This document shows positions 9,359 to 19,100 of a stretch of DNA of 64,000 nucleotides, piece by piece (position 1 is the first letter of the stretch; each line of letters begins with the position of its first letter). The stretch comes from Nonomuraea coxensis DSM 45129 (GTDB lineage: Bacteria > Actinomycetota > Actinomycetes > Streptosporangiales > Streptosporangiaceae). The notes under the pieces were generated by a model that had not been told where the DNA came from, ran no database searches, and worked only from the letters and a program-made list of their open reading frames with translations. Made by a program: the position numbers and the translations under genes. The stretch spans positions 4,010,501 to 4,074,500 of the forward strand of contig NZ_CP068985.1 of the NCBI RefSeq assembly GCF_019397265.1. The letters are read 5' to 3'.

Positions 9359-10969
9359 TCAGTGCGAGCCGGTGAGGTCGAGGTCCTTGACCCGCGGGTC
9401 GCCCTCGTCCACGAAGTAGTGCTCGCGCCTGGTGGCGTCCGGCCCGTCGGCCACCTTGAACGCCCGGAAGGCCAGCGTGCCGAGCACCGCGACCACCAGG
9501 TTGACGATCAGCGCCAGGAACCCGGCGTAGACCGTCATCGTGGTGTCGAAGCCCAGGTTGGCCAGCCCGAACGCCGACCCGCCGAAGTGCGCCTTGCCGT
9601 TGGCCGGGTTGGGGATGAGGTAGAGCATCCACATGCCCGCCGCGAGGCCGAGCGCCCAGCCCGCGAGCAGGCCGCCCTTGTGGAACCAGCGGGTGTAGAG
9701 GCCGAGCGCCACCGACGGCAGCGTCTGCAGGATGATCACGCCGCCGATGAGCTGCAGGTCGATCGAGAACTGCGGGTCGAGCAGCAGGATGCACAGCACC
9801 GCGCCCACCTTGACCACCAGCGAGACGATCTTGGAGACCTTGGCCTCCTGCGCGTCGGTGGCGTCCTTGTTCAGGTACTCGCGGTAGATGTTGCGGGTGA
9901 ACAGGTTGGCCGCCGCGATCGACATGATGGCGGCGGGCACGAGCGCGCCGATGCCGATGGCCGCGTACGCCACGCCGGTGAACCAGTCGGGGAAGACCTG
10001 GTCGAACAGCCGCGGCACGATCGTGTTGGCGTCCGGCCTGCCGTTGGCGCCCACGACCGGCTTGGTGCCGGCCGCGATGGCCATGTAGCCGAGCAGCGCG
10101 ATCAGGCCGAGCACGAGGCTGTAGGCGGGCAGGGCCGACATGTTCCGCTTGATGACGTTCCGGTTCTTCGAGGCCAGCACGCCGGTCAGGCTGTGCGGGT
10201 AGAGGAACAGCGCGAGCGCCGAGCCGAAGGCCAGCGTCACGTACTGGAGCTGGTTGGTGGCGTTCAGCGTGATGCCGTCACCGGGCGCGGGGGTGGCGGC
10301 GAACTTCTTCGCGGCCGCGTCGAAGATCGAGCCCCAGCCGCCCAGCTTGGCCGGGATGTAGAGGACCGCGACCAGGATCACGATGTAGATGAGCGCGTCC
10401 TTGACGAACGCGATCAGCGCGGGCGCGCGCAGCCCCGACTGGTAGGTGTAGGCCGCGAGGATCGCGAAGGCGATGACGATCGGCAGGTGGCCGGTGATGC
10501 CCATCGACTTCAGCACGGCCTCGATGCCGACGAGCTGCAGCGCGATGTACGGCATCGTGGCCACCAGCCCGGTGATCGCGACCGCGAGGGCCAGCGTCGG
10601 CGAGCCGAACCTGGCCCGGACGAAGTCGGCCGGCGTCACGAAGCCGTGGACGTGCGAGACCGACCACATCCGGGTCAGCACCAGGAACACCAGCGGGTAG
10701 ACCACCACCGTGTACGGCAGCGCGTAGAAGCCCAGCGCGCCCGCGCCGAACACCAGCGCGGGCACCGCGACGAAGGTGTAGGCGGTGTAGAGGTCGCCGC
10801 CGACCAGGAACCAGGTGATCCAGGAGCCGAAGCTGCGCCCGCCGAGGCCCCACTCGTGCAGGCTGTCGATGCTCTCGGGCCGCCGCCAGCGGGCCGCGAC
10901 GAAGCCCATGACGGTCACGACCAGGAACAGGACGACGAAGACGACCAGCTCGGTCGTGTGCCCGCTCAC
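9359..10969 (-). CDS. Sodium:solute symporter, monocarboxylate-type
   Basis: 536-aa SSS-family transporter with about 13 membrane helices. Family stretches include FLVGGDLYTAYTFVAVPALV near the N-terminus, the TPADFVRARFGS loop and a hydrophilic C-terminal tail. Together with the small DUF3311 subunit it resembles MctP/MctC-type uptake systems for acetate, pyruvate and other short monocarboxylates, driven by sodium or protons. The GTG start at 10969 overlaps the DUF3311 stop by 4 bp. Substrate specificity is inferred from family resemblance. It ends 10 bp from the convergent DUF6285 gene. Confidence 0.88.
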   Translation of the reverse strand: MSGHTTELVVFVVLFLVVTVMGFVAARWRRPESIDSLHEWGLGGRSFGSWITWFLVGGDLYTAYTFVAVPALVFGAGALGFYALPYTVVVYPLVFLVLTRMWSVSHVHGFVTPADFVRARFGSPTLALAVAITGLVATMPYIALQLVGIEAVLKSMGITGHLPIVIAFAILAAYTYQSGLRAPALIAFVKDALIYIVILVAVLYIPAKLGGWGSIFDAAAKKFAATPAPGDGITLNATNQLQYVTLAFGSALALFLYPHSLTGVLASKNRNVIKRNMSALPAYSLVLGLIALLGYMAIAAGTKPVVGANGRPDANTIVPRLFDQVFPDWFTGVAYAAIGIGALVPAAIMSIAAANLFTRNIYREYLNKDATDAQEAKVSKIVSLVVKVGAVLCILLLDPQFSIDLQLIGGVIILQTLPSVALGLYTRWFHKGGLLAGWALGLAAGMWMLYLIPNPANGKAHFGGSAFGLANLGFDTTMTVYAGFLALIVNLVVAVLGTLAFRAFKVADGPDATRREHYFVDEGDPRVKDLDLTGSH

Positions 10970-11175
10970 TTGGTCATCCTGTAGACGATCGTCGTGCAGG
11001 TGACGCCGACGGCGATGAAGGCGATCTGCAGCCAGTAGAACAGCGGGAAGCCGAGCAGGCGGGGCTCGTCGGCGTTGAACAGGAAGGTGAGCAGCGGCAG
11101 CACGATCGGCAGGACCAGCAGCCAGTTCCAGGGGCTGCGGTCGGTGCGGGGCTGTCCGGGTTCCCCGGTGGTCAT
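10966..11175 (-). CDS. DUF3311 small membrane protein (symporter partner)
   Basis: 69-aa protein with two hydrophobic helices (about 18-32 and 44-62) and the typical FYWLQIAFI segment. DUF3311 proteins are encoded immediately before SSS symporters and are thought to be their small subunits. A strong ribosome site (GGAGGG) lies 4 nt before ATG 11175, and the stop overlaps the symporter GTG. It is the first gene of the operon, read from the promoter region at about 11176-11260, which holds a perfect inverted repeat. Confidence 0.88.
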   Translation of the reverse strand: MTTGEPGQPRTDRSPWNWLLVLPIVLPLLTFLFNADEPRLLGFPLFYWLQIAFIAVGVTCTTIVYRMTK

Positions 11176-11200
11176 CGACCCTCCGATGGCGAAAAGCAGA

Positions 11201-11218
11201 GACCGGTGGTGACCGGTC
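11201..11218. promoter_or_regulatory. Inverted repeat upstream of symporter operon (candidate operator)
   Basis: Perfect 7-bp arms GACCGGT and ACCGGTC separated by GGTG, located 26 bp upstream of the DUF3311 start. The size and placement fit a dimeric repressor site overlapping the promoter or 5' leader. The cognate regulator is not identifiable here. Confidence 0.5.
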
Positions 11219-11367
11219 CTGACAGTGGAGTCAACGGAGGGACACTAACTTTTGCACAGGTATTTAACCCAGTGCGGCGAATATTACGGTTCGGCCTAAA
11301 TGGCGGAAGTTTGTCTCATCATGCGGAACGGTCGCGGGAGAAGCCGCAGGTCACAGCCTCGCCCGTT

Positions 11368-11420
11368 GGTTACTCGCCGGTATTCACCGGCCGATGATCG
11401 GTGAATGGTCGGTTACTCGC
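11368..11420. repeat. Hairpin flanked by 10-bp direct repeats
   Basis: ATTCACCG (11382-11389) and CGGTGAAT (11399-11406) form an inverted repeat with a 9-nt loop. GGTTACTCGC occurs on both sides (11368-11377 and 11411-11420). The second copy includes the TAA stop of the minus-strand CMD gene, so the hairpin lies just after that gene and may serve as its terminator; no U-tract is seen. Confidence 0.4.
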
Positions 11421-12054
11421 GCCGAACGGTCGGGCCGCCGGTCAGGTCGTCGGCGATGTCGCGGGCGCCGTACCCGTCGGGCGCCGGCACCTCCGTCACC
11501 GGGTCGGGGCGGTCGTCGAACTCCAGCCGCAGCGCCCGCGCCATCGTGGCGTGCATCTCGTACATGCAGGTGATGTACGTCAGCTCCAGGATCTGCTCGT
11601 CCGGCAGGTGCCGCCGCAGCACGGCGAACACCTCGTCGGGCACCCGCCCGCCGTCCAGCACCAGCGCGTCGGCGTAGGCCAGCACGGCCCGCTCCAGCTC
11701 GCCGAAGCAGTCGCTGACCTGCCAGGCGGGGATCGCGCGCACCTTCTCCTCGGGCACGCCGAGCGCCCGGAGCTGCTTGCAGTGCTGGGAGTAGACGAAC
11801 CGGCTCTGCCGCGCCCAGCCGGCCCGGGTCTGGCCCAGCTCGCGCAGCACCGGGTCCAGCGTGGCCTCCCGGTAGACCTGGAAGCCCTTCACGCAGTGCC
11901 GGAAGATCTTCGGGTCCAGCGCGAAGACCTCCCACCAGTCGCCCGGCGAGCCCGTCGCCGTGCCCTCCCTCTCGGGGGAGAACAGCCGGTCGTGGAAGTG
12001 GGCCACGACCGGGTCGGTCATCTCCGCGCGCGGCACGCGCCGCAGGCGCGGCAT
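11413..12054 (-). CDS. Carboxymuconolactone decarboxylase (AhpD-like) family protein
   Basis: 213-aa CMD/AhpD-fold helical protein. The segment FVYSQHCKQLRALGVPEEKV resembles the active-site helix of the family, but the CxxC pair of true AhpD is reduced to a single Cys followed by Lys-Gln. ELTYITCMYEMHATMARAL is the second conserved helix. It is probably an oxidoreductase or decarboxylase-like enzyme acting with the VOC protein encoded just upstream, whose stop shares bases with this ATG (ATGA). The pair suggests degradation or detoxification of an organic compound; the substrate is unknown. Confidence 0.8.
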   Translation of the reverse strand: MPRLRRVPRAEMTDPVVAHFHDRLFSPEREGTATGSPGDWWEVFALDPKIFRHCVKGFQVYREATLDPVLRELGQTRAGWARQSRFVYSQHCKQLRALGVPEEKVRAIPAWQVSDCFGELERAVLAYADALVLDGGRVPDEVFAVLRRHLPDEQILELTYITCMYEMHATMARALRLEFDDRPDPVTEVPAPDGYGARDIADDLTGGPTVRRE

Positions 12055-12617
12055 CAGCCGGCCCCGCCGGGGACGGTCCTGTCGGCGGCGGTCCTGGGCT
12101 CGTGGCGCACGTCGCCCGGCTGCCCGACCTGCCGCGTCCAGGCGGCGAACTCGACGAGGACGCCGTCGGGGTCCTTGAAGTAGATCGAGCGCACGAACAC
12201 GCCGTCGTGCATCTCGGGGGCCACGCCGAACTCGCTGTCGTCGTGGTTGAGCAGCACGCCCACGTCGATGCCCTTGGCGACGAGCCGGTCGCGGTACTCC
12301 TCGATCCGCTCCGGCGGCACGTCGAAGGCGATGTGGTTCATCGAGCCCACGGCCGAGACCAGTTCGCCCCGGTCGGGCAGGTTGCGCGGCGCGGAGACAC
12401 CGGGGACGCCGTCGGGCGCGTCCGGGAACCAGAAGAAGGCGAGGGCGTTGCCGCCGCCGCAGTCGAAGAAGAAGTGCTGGCCCCAGCCCATCGGCAGCTC
12501 GATGGTCTTGATGAGCGGCATGCCCAGGACGCCGGAGTAGAAGTCGACGGTCTGCTTCATGTCCGAGCAGACCAGCGCGATGTGGTTGACCCCGCGAAGC
12601 TCGAATTCGCTGTTCAT
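12054..12617 (-). CDS. VOC-family (glyoxalase/extradiol dioxygenase fold) protein
   Basis: 187-aa protein with two paired beta-alpha-beta modules. The metal-ligand positions are visible: HIALVCSD (His near residue 11), HIAFDVP (second His) and VLVEFAAW (Glu near the end), the usual 2-His-1-Glu set. ATG 12617 is preferred over the longer frame because the module begins nine residues later and the extension would cover the divergent promoter. The stop overlaps the CMD gene start, so the two form an operon. The exact reaction (dioxygenase, isomerase or glyoxalase) cannot be read from sequence. Confidence 0.85.
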   Translation of the reverse strand: MNSEFELRGVNHIALVCSDMKQTVDFYSGVLGMPLIKTIELPMGWGQHFFFDCGGGNALAFFWFPDAPDGVPGVSAPRNLPDRGELVSAVGSMNHIAFDVPPERIEEYRDRLVAKGIDVGVLLNHDDSEFGVAPEMHDGVFVRSIYFKDPDGVLVEFAAWTRQVGQPGDVRHEPRTAADRTVPGGAG

Positions 12618-12657
12618 AGTAATTCCGTGCTTATCACAGGGACTTGGAGTAAAACAT

Positions 12658-12670
12658 GACATGAGATGTC
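12658..12670. promoter_or_regulatory. Palindrome in divergent VOC/SDR promoter region
   Basis: GACAT-GAG-ATGTC lies in the 77-bp gap between the divergent starts at 12617 and 12695. The position suits a regulator acting on both genes; the WYL regulator encoded downstream of the SDR gene is one candidate. The arms are short, so chance occurrence is possible. Confidence 0.3.
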
Positions 12671-12694
12671 CTCTTTGGGCGGCAGGCTCGGCAC

Positions 12695-13585
12695 ATGATC
12701 GCTGTGGTAGCGGGGGCCACCCGCGGAACGGGACGAGGAATCGCGGTCGCGCTCGGGGAGATCGGCGCGACCGTCTACTGCACGGGGCGCAGCACGCGCG
12801 CGGCACGCTCGGAGATCGACCGGCCGGAGACCGTCGAGGAGACCGCCGAACTGGTCACCGCGGCCGGCGGCACCGGCGTCGCGGTGCCCGCCGACCACCT
12901 GGACCACGAACGGGTGGCGGCGCTGGCCGAGCGGGTCGAACGCGAGCAGGGGCGGCTCGACGTGCTGGTCAACGACATCTGGGGCGGCGACCACCTGTGG
13001 AAGTGGGACACCCCCGTCTGGGAGCACGACCTGGACGACGGGCTGCGGCTGCTGCGGCTGGCCGTCGAGACCCACCTCGTCACCGCCAGGTTCCTGCTGC
13101 CGCTGCTCGTCAGGCACGAGGGCGGGCTGGTCGTCGAGGTCACCGACGGCACCTGGGAGTTCAACCAGACCCGCTACCGGGGCAACGTCTACTACGACCT
13201 GGCCAAGGTGGCGGTGAACCGGCTGGCGTACGCCTGGTCGAACGAGCTGCGCCCGCACGGCGGCACGGGCGTGGCGATCACGCCCGGCTTCCTGCGCTCG
13301 GAGGCCATGCTCGACAACTTCGGCGTCACGGAGGAGACCTGGCGGGAGGCGAAGGCCGACCCGGCCTGGATGGTGTCCGAGACGCCCGCCTACGCCGGCC
13401 GCGCCGTCGCCGCGCTCGCCGCCGACCCGGACCGGAGCCGCTGGTCGGGCCGCTCGGTGACCAGCGGCGAGCTGGCCGAGGCGTACGGCTTCACCGACGT
13501 GGACGGCAGCCGCCCCCAGGTGTGGCGGTTCATCACCGAGGTCCTGGAGCAGGGGAAGGAGGCGGACCCCGCGGGCTACCGCTGA
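12695..13585 (+). CDS. Short-chain dehydrogenase/reductase (SDR)
   Basis: 296-aa classical SDR with Rossmann motif GATRGTGRG (residues 7-15), a variant of the NAG motif (NDIWGGD) and the catalytic pair YYDLAK (Tyr-x3-Lys) followed by the PGFLRSEAM loop. The NADPH-preferring Arg appears in CTGRSTR. The length and the long C-terminal extension resemble plant/bacterial DHRS1-like SDRs. It should reduce or oxidise a carbonyl/alcohol with NAD(P)(H). ATG 12695. Its 3' end overlaps the convergent WYL regulator by 10 bp. Confidence 0.88.
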   Translation: MIAVVAGATRGTGRGIAVALGEIGATVYCTGRSTRAARSEIDRPETVEETAELVTAAGGTGVAVPADHLDHERVAALAERVEREQGRLDVLVNDIWGGDHLWKWDTPVWEHDLDDGLRLLRLAVETHLVTARFLLPLLVRHEGGLVVEVTDGTWEFNQTRYRGNVYYDLAKVAVNRLAYAWSNELRPHGGTGVAITPGFLRSEAMLDNFGVTEETWREAKADPAWMVSETPAYAGRAVAALAADPDRSRWSGRSVTSGELAEAYGFTDVDGSRPQVWRFITEVLEQGKEADPAGYR

Positions 13586-14520
13586 TAGATCGCGGCGGTG
13601 CGGGCGGCGGCGTCGGCGACCATCGCCCGCAGCTCCGGCGGCTCCAGCACCTCCGCCTCCGGCCCGAACCTCAGCACCTGTGAGAAGGCCACCTCCAGCG
13701 ACTCCACCGCCAGCCGCACGGTGCCGTCGGGCGCGAGCGAGGCGAGCGCGTCCGCCAGCGCGGCCGGATCGGCGACGTGCCGCAGGATCCGCCGCCCGCG
13801 CTCGCTGAGCCGCAGCGTGATCTCCTCGCGCAGCAGCGAGCGGCTGAACTCGGCCGACCGCTCCGCCCAGAACGCGGCCAGGTCGAAGCCGGGCTCGCGG
13901 TCGAAGGTCTCGGGCAGCACGTCCACCTCGCCGAACCGGTGCACGCGGAAGATGAGGAAGCGGCTGCCGAGCCGGGCCGCGAGATACCAGGCCCCGGCCT
14001 TGAGCACCAGCCCGTACGGCTCCAGCACGCGCGGCCGGTCCTTGTAGCGGGCCCGCACCCGCCGGTCGTTCCACACCGCCCTGGCCAGCGCGGACAGGGC
14101 GGGCGGCGGCGGCGCGTCCCCGGCGAACCAGCCGGGCGCGTCCAGGTGGAAGCGCTGCGCGGCGGTCGCGGGGGCGTCGCGCAGCCCGGGGGAGAGCGCC
14201 GCGGCGGCCTTCAGCCGGGCGGTGGCCGCCACGTCCTGCAGCCCCATCTCGCGCAGCGCGGCCGGCACCCCCGACAGGAACAGCGCCTCGGCCTCGGCCC
14301 GGTCGAGCCCGGTCAGCCGGGTGCGGTAGCCGTCCAGGAGCCGGTAGCCGCCGCCGCGCCCCCGGTCGGCGTAGACCGGCACGCCCGCCTCGGCGAGCGC
14401 GAGCACGTCGCGGTGCACGGTCCGCTCCGAGACCTCCAGCTCCTTCGCCAGCTCCGCCGCCGTCATCCCGCCCCGGCCCTGCAGCAGCAGGACCAGCGAC
14501 ATCAGCCGCGCGGCGCGCAC
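13576..14520 (-). CDS. YafY/PafC-type WYL-domain transcriptional regulator
   Basis: 314-aa regulator. It has an N-terminal winged HTH (MTAAELAKELEVSERTVHRD) and a WYL domain whose core is here YGLVLKAGAWYLAARLGSRFLIFRV, plus a C-terminal WCX-like domain. The start is taken as GTG 14520 because the translated VRAARLMSLVLLLQ matches the conserved beginning of the family; ATG 14502 is the alternative. The gene overlaps the end of the CocE hydrolase gene by 19 bp, so it is probably cotranscribed. WYL domains sense ligands or single-stranded nucleic acids. Confidence 0.88.
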   Translation of the reverse strand: MRAARLMSLVLLLQGRGGMTAAELAKELEVSERTVHRDVLALAEAGVPVYADRGRGGGYRLLDGYRTRLTGLDRAEAEALFLSGVPAALREMGLQDVAATARLKAAAALSPGLRDAPATAAQRFHLDAPGWFAGDAPPPPALSALARAVWNDRRVRARYKDRPRVLEPYGLVLKAGAWYLAARLGSRFLIFRVHRFGEVDVLPETFDREPGFDLAAFWAERSAEFSRSLLREEITLRLSERGRRILRHVADPAALADALASLAPDGTVRLAVESLEVAFSQVLRFGPEAEVLEPPELRAMVADAAARTAAIYQR

Positions 14521-16094
14521 AGCGGCAGCACCACGGCGGAGGGCAGCCCGGGGGAGTGGAAGACCTCGACGTCGGCGGGCACCATCGGCCCGCCCGCGGC
14601 CAGCGGATCGCCGGTGCCGGGGTTGCGGGCGATCGTCGGGTACGCCCCGGCGGCCACGTGCACCCGGAGGCGGTGGCCGCGCCGGAACCGGTGTGCGATC
14701 GGCCACAGGCCGACCTCGGCCCGCCGCACGCCCTCCGGCCCCGGGCCCTGTCCCCCCGGGCCGAGGCGGCGCACCCCTTCGCACACGTTGAGCGAGCGCC
14801 CGTCCGGCGCCACGTCGCACACCCTCACCACGACGTCAACGTACGGGGTGCTGGAGCGGACGAACAACTCGGCGCGTACCGGGCCGATCATCTCCACGTC
14901 CGCGCGCAGCGCGGGCGAGCTGTAGACCAGCACGTCGCGGCGCTGCTCCAGCCGGCGCTGGTCGCGCGGGCGGGAGTCGCCGAGCAGCACGGGCCCGCCG
15001 ATGACCGGGGTCGGGCGGGCCGGGTCGTAGCGGAAGCGGTCGGGATCGGCCTCCTGGGGGCCGTCCTCGCCGAGGCCGAAGCCGTGCTGCAGGTGCCAGC
15101 GCCGCTCGCGCATCCCCGGCACCGGCCAGTCGGGGTAGTCGCGCCACTCCTCCGCGCCCGTCACGTAGAGGCGCACCGGGTCGGGCCGCAGCAGCGAAGG
15201 ATCGCCCAGCAGGTGCGCGCGGAACCACGCCGACGTCTCGATCATGGTGGGGCGGGCGTGCCGGGCGTCGATGTGGTACCAAGGGCCGATCGTCAGGTAC
15301 GGCCGGCGGCCCGCCCGGCGCAGCGCCGCGTAGTCCTGGAGCTGCCAGGGCAGGAAGACGTCGTACCAGCCGCCCAGCATGGTGACGGCCGCGTCCACCT
15401 CGCCCACCTTGGGGGAGAAATCGCGCTTGTCCCAGTACGGGACGGCCGGATCGGCGTGATGGGCCACCAGGTCCTGGAAGAACGGCAGCGGGTGCCCCGC
15501 CGACAGCAGGTCCAGCTCGGCCACCGGCCGCCCCGACAGCACCGCGCGGCGGGTCGAGCGCGGCGCCGTCAGCACCGCGGCCCCGCCGAGCCGGCGCGAC
15601 ATGCCGTCGGTGAGCGTGGTCCAGCTCAGCGCCGACTCCAGCGCGAACGCGCCCCCCACGTAGGCGGCGTCGCGGAACTGGGAGGCGGTGATCTGCGTCG
15701 CCATCGCCTTCAGCTCCGGCCCGGCGTAGGGGGCGACGGCCCACTGCGTGTAGCCGAGGTAGGAGGGGCCGAACATGGCGAACGAGCCGCCGTACCAGGG
15801 CTGCTCGCGCAGCCAGGCGATGGTGGCCAGGCCGTCGTCGTGCTCGTCGCCGAGCGGGTCCAGGGTGCCGCCCGAGCCGAAGCCGCCCCGGCAGCTCTGG
15901 ATGACGACATGGAGGCCCTGACGGGCGAACCCGCGGCCGTACATGAGCCCGAACAGGCCGCGCCGCCCGTACGGCGAGCGGACGAGGACGACGGGTGCCC
16001 GCCCCGTCCCGGCCGGGGCGTAGTGGTCGGCCAGCAGCCGCACGCCGTCGGGCATCGGGACCGGCAGGTCGCGCTGGAGCCGGACACGTCTCAT
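14502..16094 (-). CDS. CocE/NonD family hydrolase (X-Pro dipeptidyl-peptidase-like)
   Basis: 530-aa serine hydrolase. The nucleophile elbow GPSYLGYTQ (Ser near residue 110) sits in an alpha/beta-hydrolase core (VVLVRSPYGRRG, QSCRGGFGSGG). The stretch GGWYDVFLPWQ carries the family Asp, and the His should lie in WYHIDARHARP. The C-terminal third is the jelly-roll domain of this family. The members cleave esters, amides or Xaa-Pro peptides. No clear signal peptide, so it is probably cytoplasmic. ATG 16094; a TATGTT box 13 nt upstream on this strand could make the transcript nearly leaderless. Confidence 0.87.
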   Translation of the reverse strand: MRRVRLQRDLPVPMPDGVRLLADHYAPAGTGRAPVVLVRSPYGRRGLFGLMYGRGFARQGLHVVIQSCRGGFGSGGTLDPLGDEHDDGLATIAWLREQPWYGGSFAMFGPSYLGYTQWAVAPYAGPELKAMATQITASQFRDAAYVGGAFALESALSWTTLTDGMSRRLGGAAVLTAPRSTRRAVLSGRPVAELDLLSAGHPLPFFQDLVAHHADPAVPYWDKRDFSPKVGEVDAAVTMLGGWYDVFLPWQLQDYAALRRAGRRPYLTIGPWYHIDARHARPTMIETSAWFRAHLLGDPSLLRPDPVRLYVTGAEEWRDYPDWPVPGMRERRWHLQHGFGLGEDGPQEADPDRFRYDPARPTPVIGGPVLLGDSRPRDQRRLEQRRDVLVYSSPALRADVEMIGPVRAELFVRSSTPYVDVVVRVCDVAPDGRSLNVCEGVRRLGPGGQGPGPEGVRRAEVGLWPIAHRFRRGHRLRVHVAAGAYPTIARNPGTGDPLAAGGPMVPADVEVFHSPGLPSAVVLPLCAPRG

Positions 16095-16133
16095 GTACTA
16101 CTCAGTAACATACGTCGGTCCGGCCGCGGTAGC

Positions 16134-16167
16134 CCCGGGCCGGCCCCCCGGGAGGGACCGGCCCGGG
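16134..16167 (-). terminator. Strong GC hairpin after the subtilase gene
   Basis: Perfect 10-bp inverted repeat (16134-16143 with 16158-16167, arms CCCGGGCCGG/CCGGCCCGGG) and a 14-nt loop, beginning 8 bp after the stop of the secreted peptidase. It has no U-tract, which is common for actinobacterial terminators. Confidence 0.65.
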
Positions 16168-16174
16168 AGCACCG

Positions 16175-19100
16175 TCAGGGAGCCGTGCGGTCGGGCCGCT
16201 CGGAGATCCGGATCGCGTTCACGACCGGCGACCCCACCCGCGTCGCGAAGCGCACGTTGAGCTGCCCGTCGTCCACCCGGACCGTGTACTGCCTGGCCAC
16301 GGCCGTGTAGGCGCCCGACTCCAGCGCCAGGTCCAGCGCCGGGATCGCGAGCTGCCCCTCGACCAGCACGTCGAACACGCGCCTGCCGATCTGCGTGTTC
16401 TTGATCTCGGCGAAGTCCAGCTCCACCGTGTACGTCCCGGCCGGCACCCCGTCGAAGCGGTACTCCAGCATGCCCTCGCGGGCGGACCTGAACAGCGCCT
16501 GGTCCGTCGTCCCCGCGATGGTCCTGGTCGTGCTCAGCGTCCTGCTGGAGGTGGCGACGTAGCCGTGGGAGCCCTGGGCGTACCTGCGGTCGGGCGTCCA
16601 GGCGTCCCCGGCGGCGTCGGTCGCGGCCTTCGACCCGCCGACGTCGACCGCCACCTGGAGCTTCGGCACCACGACCTTGACCGCGATCTCGATGGTGGGC
16701 TGCCGCCCGCTCGCCGACTTCACCAGGACCTTGCCGGCGCGCACCGTGCCAGCCGCGACCCCGTCGCTGGAGACCGTCACCTTGAGCGTCACCTGCTGCC
16801 CGGTGGCCAGCTCACCGGCCGCGGGCGTCACCGCCGCCCACGTCTCGCCCGTCACCGTGTACGGCGTCGGCGAGCCGAGGTTGGTGAGCGTCAGCGTCCG
16901 CGTACGGGTGGACCCGGCTGGCATGACCACGGTCAGCTCCGCCGCCGACGCGCTCACCCGCCCGGTCACCAGCTTCGTGTCGAGCCGGGTCACCGAGGCG
17001 GGCGCGATCGAGACCGCCCTGGTGAAGGTGCCGTAGTGCTCCTTGGACACCGTCACCTCGTAGTCGCCGGCCAGCACCTGCCCGTAGAAGGAGCCGTCCG
17101 CGCCCGTCGTGAACGTCGCCACGTCGCCCACCTTGACCGTCGCCCCCGCGATCGGGTCGCCGTCGTTGGCGTCGGTGACCGCGCCCGTCACCAGGCCGTG
17201 CCGGCTCGCGGTGAACGTCACGCCCTGCCCGGAGGCGAGCGCCGCCTCCTCGTAGGAGTAGCGCATCGCGTCCGTGCCGGTCGCGTTCTCGATGCCGACC
17301 GTGGCGCTGGTGCCCCGGGCGCGCTCGCTGTCGAGGTCCTTGTAGCGGAAGGAGATCGAGCCGTCCTCGCCCAGCAGCGCCGCGAACGAGATCCGCTGCG
17401 CGGTGGCGTTGTAGAAGGTGACGTTGCGCCACTCCACCACGAACGCCCGGTGCGGGGCCGTGCCCGTCACCGCCGTGTACACCCCGCCCTGCGCGTCCAC
17501 GATCAGGTCGTCCCAGTACGGGTAGACCGCGTGGTTCGGCGTCGAGGTGGTGGGCAGGGTGCCGTTGCTCGCCGTGGACACCCGGGCGTCGGCGAAGGTG
17601 AGGAACCCGTTCGTGGCGATCCACGCCCGGCTCTGGCCCGCCCCGTAGAACGGCACCGGGAACGGCAGCGTCACCTGCGCGGCCTCGTCGTCGCCCGTCA
17701 GCGCCAGCTTCTCGGTCCCGGCCACGTACGGCTGCGCCCCGCCCTTGCAGGTGTAGCCGAACCCGTCGCCGCGCAGCGGCAGCTCGATGTCCTTGGTGAC
17801 GTCACCGGACACGGTGACCGCCGCGGTCGCCGGGCTGGAGCAGCGGGAGGCCGGGGTGACGGCCAGCTCGTAGTCGCCCTCCGGCAGCTCCAGGCTGTAG
17901 CGGCCGGCCGCGTCGGTGACGGCGCTCACCGGCGTGCCGCGCGCGGCGACGCTCGCGCCCGCCTCGGGCGTGCCCGCCGTGCTGACCGTGCCGGACACCG
18001 TGCCGCCGGCCTTGCGGGTCATCGGCACGTCCGCGGTGGCGCTCTGCCCGGCGGCGATCGTCACCCGGACGGTCGCCGTGTCGTAGCCGAACTTGGTCGC
18101 GGTCAGCTCGTAGTCGCCCGCCAGCAGGCGCGGGATCGCGTACGCGCCGTCCGCGCCGGTGGTGACCGTGCGGGTCACCGCCCCGGTCACGGTGACCGTG
18201 GCCCCGGCCAGCGGCGCGCCGCCGGAGGTGACCGTGCCGCTGAGGTCGCCGGTCTCGCCCCTCGGCGCGGCGTTGACGGCCGCGTACGCGTCGAGCCTGC
18301 CCTCGCCCCAGACGTTGTTGTCGGCCGCGGTGCCGCCGCAGCTCGTGTCGTCGACGTCCACCGCGGTCGAGTCGAGCAGCGGCCGGGTGTTCGCCACGTC
18401 GCCCTGCAGCGCGGGCGAGGCCGACCAGATCAGCGCCACCGTGGCCGCCACGTGCGGCGAGGCCATCGAGGTGCCGGTGTAGCTGTCGTAGGTGCCGCCG
18501 GGGGTGGAGGAGCGCACGTTGACGGCGGGCGCGGAGATGTTCGGCTTGGTCTCGCCGCCCTCGCCCTCGCCCTTGCTGGAGCGGGCGTACACGGCGTTGT
18601 CGACGTCGAAGCCGCCCGCGCTGTAGCTGATGACGTACTGGCCGGGGGAGCCGGAGGTGTCGCAGGCCGGGCCCTCGTTGCCGTTGGCGAAGGCCGGGAA
18701 GATGCCGGCCGCCACCCACGCCTCGACCGTCTCCTTGTACCACGGGTCGTAGCCGTCGCCGCCCCAGGAGTTGTTGACGATGTCCGGCGCGAGGTCGGGG
18801 CGCGGGTTCCGCCCCGAGGCGTCGGTGGGCGCGAGGATCCACTGCCCGGCGGCCAGCAGCGAGGCGTCCGTGCACGTGTTCAGCTCGCAGCCCTTGGCGG
18901 CGATCCAGCGGGCGCCGGGGGCGACGCCGATGCCGTTCGCGCCGACCATGGTGCCCATGACGTGCGTGCCGTGGCCGTTGTTGTCGCACGGCGCCGACGT
19001 CGGGCAGACCCGGGCCGGGTCGAACCAGTTGTAGTCGTGCGTCACGGTGCCGTCCGGGTTCCTGCCCCGGTAGCTCGCGGCCAGCTCGGGGTGGTCGAAC

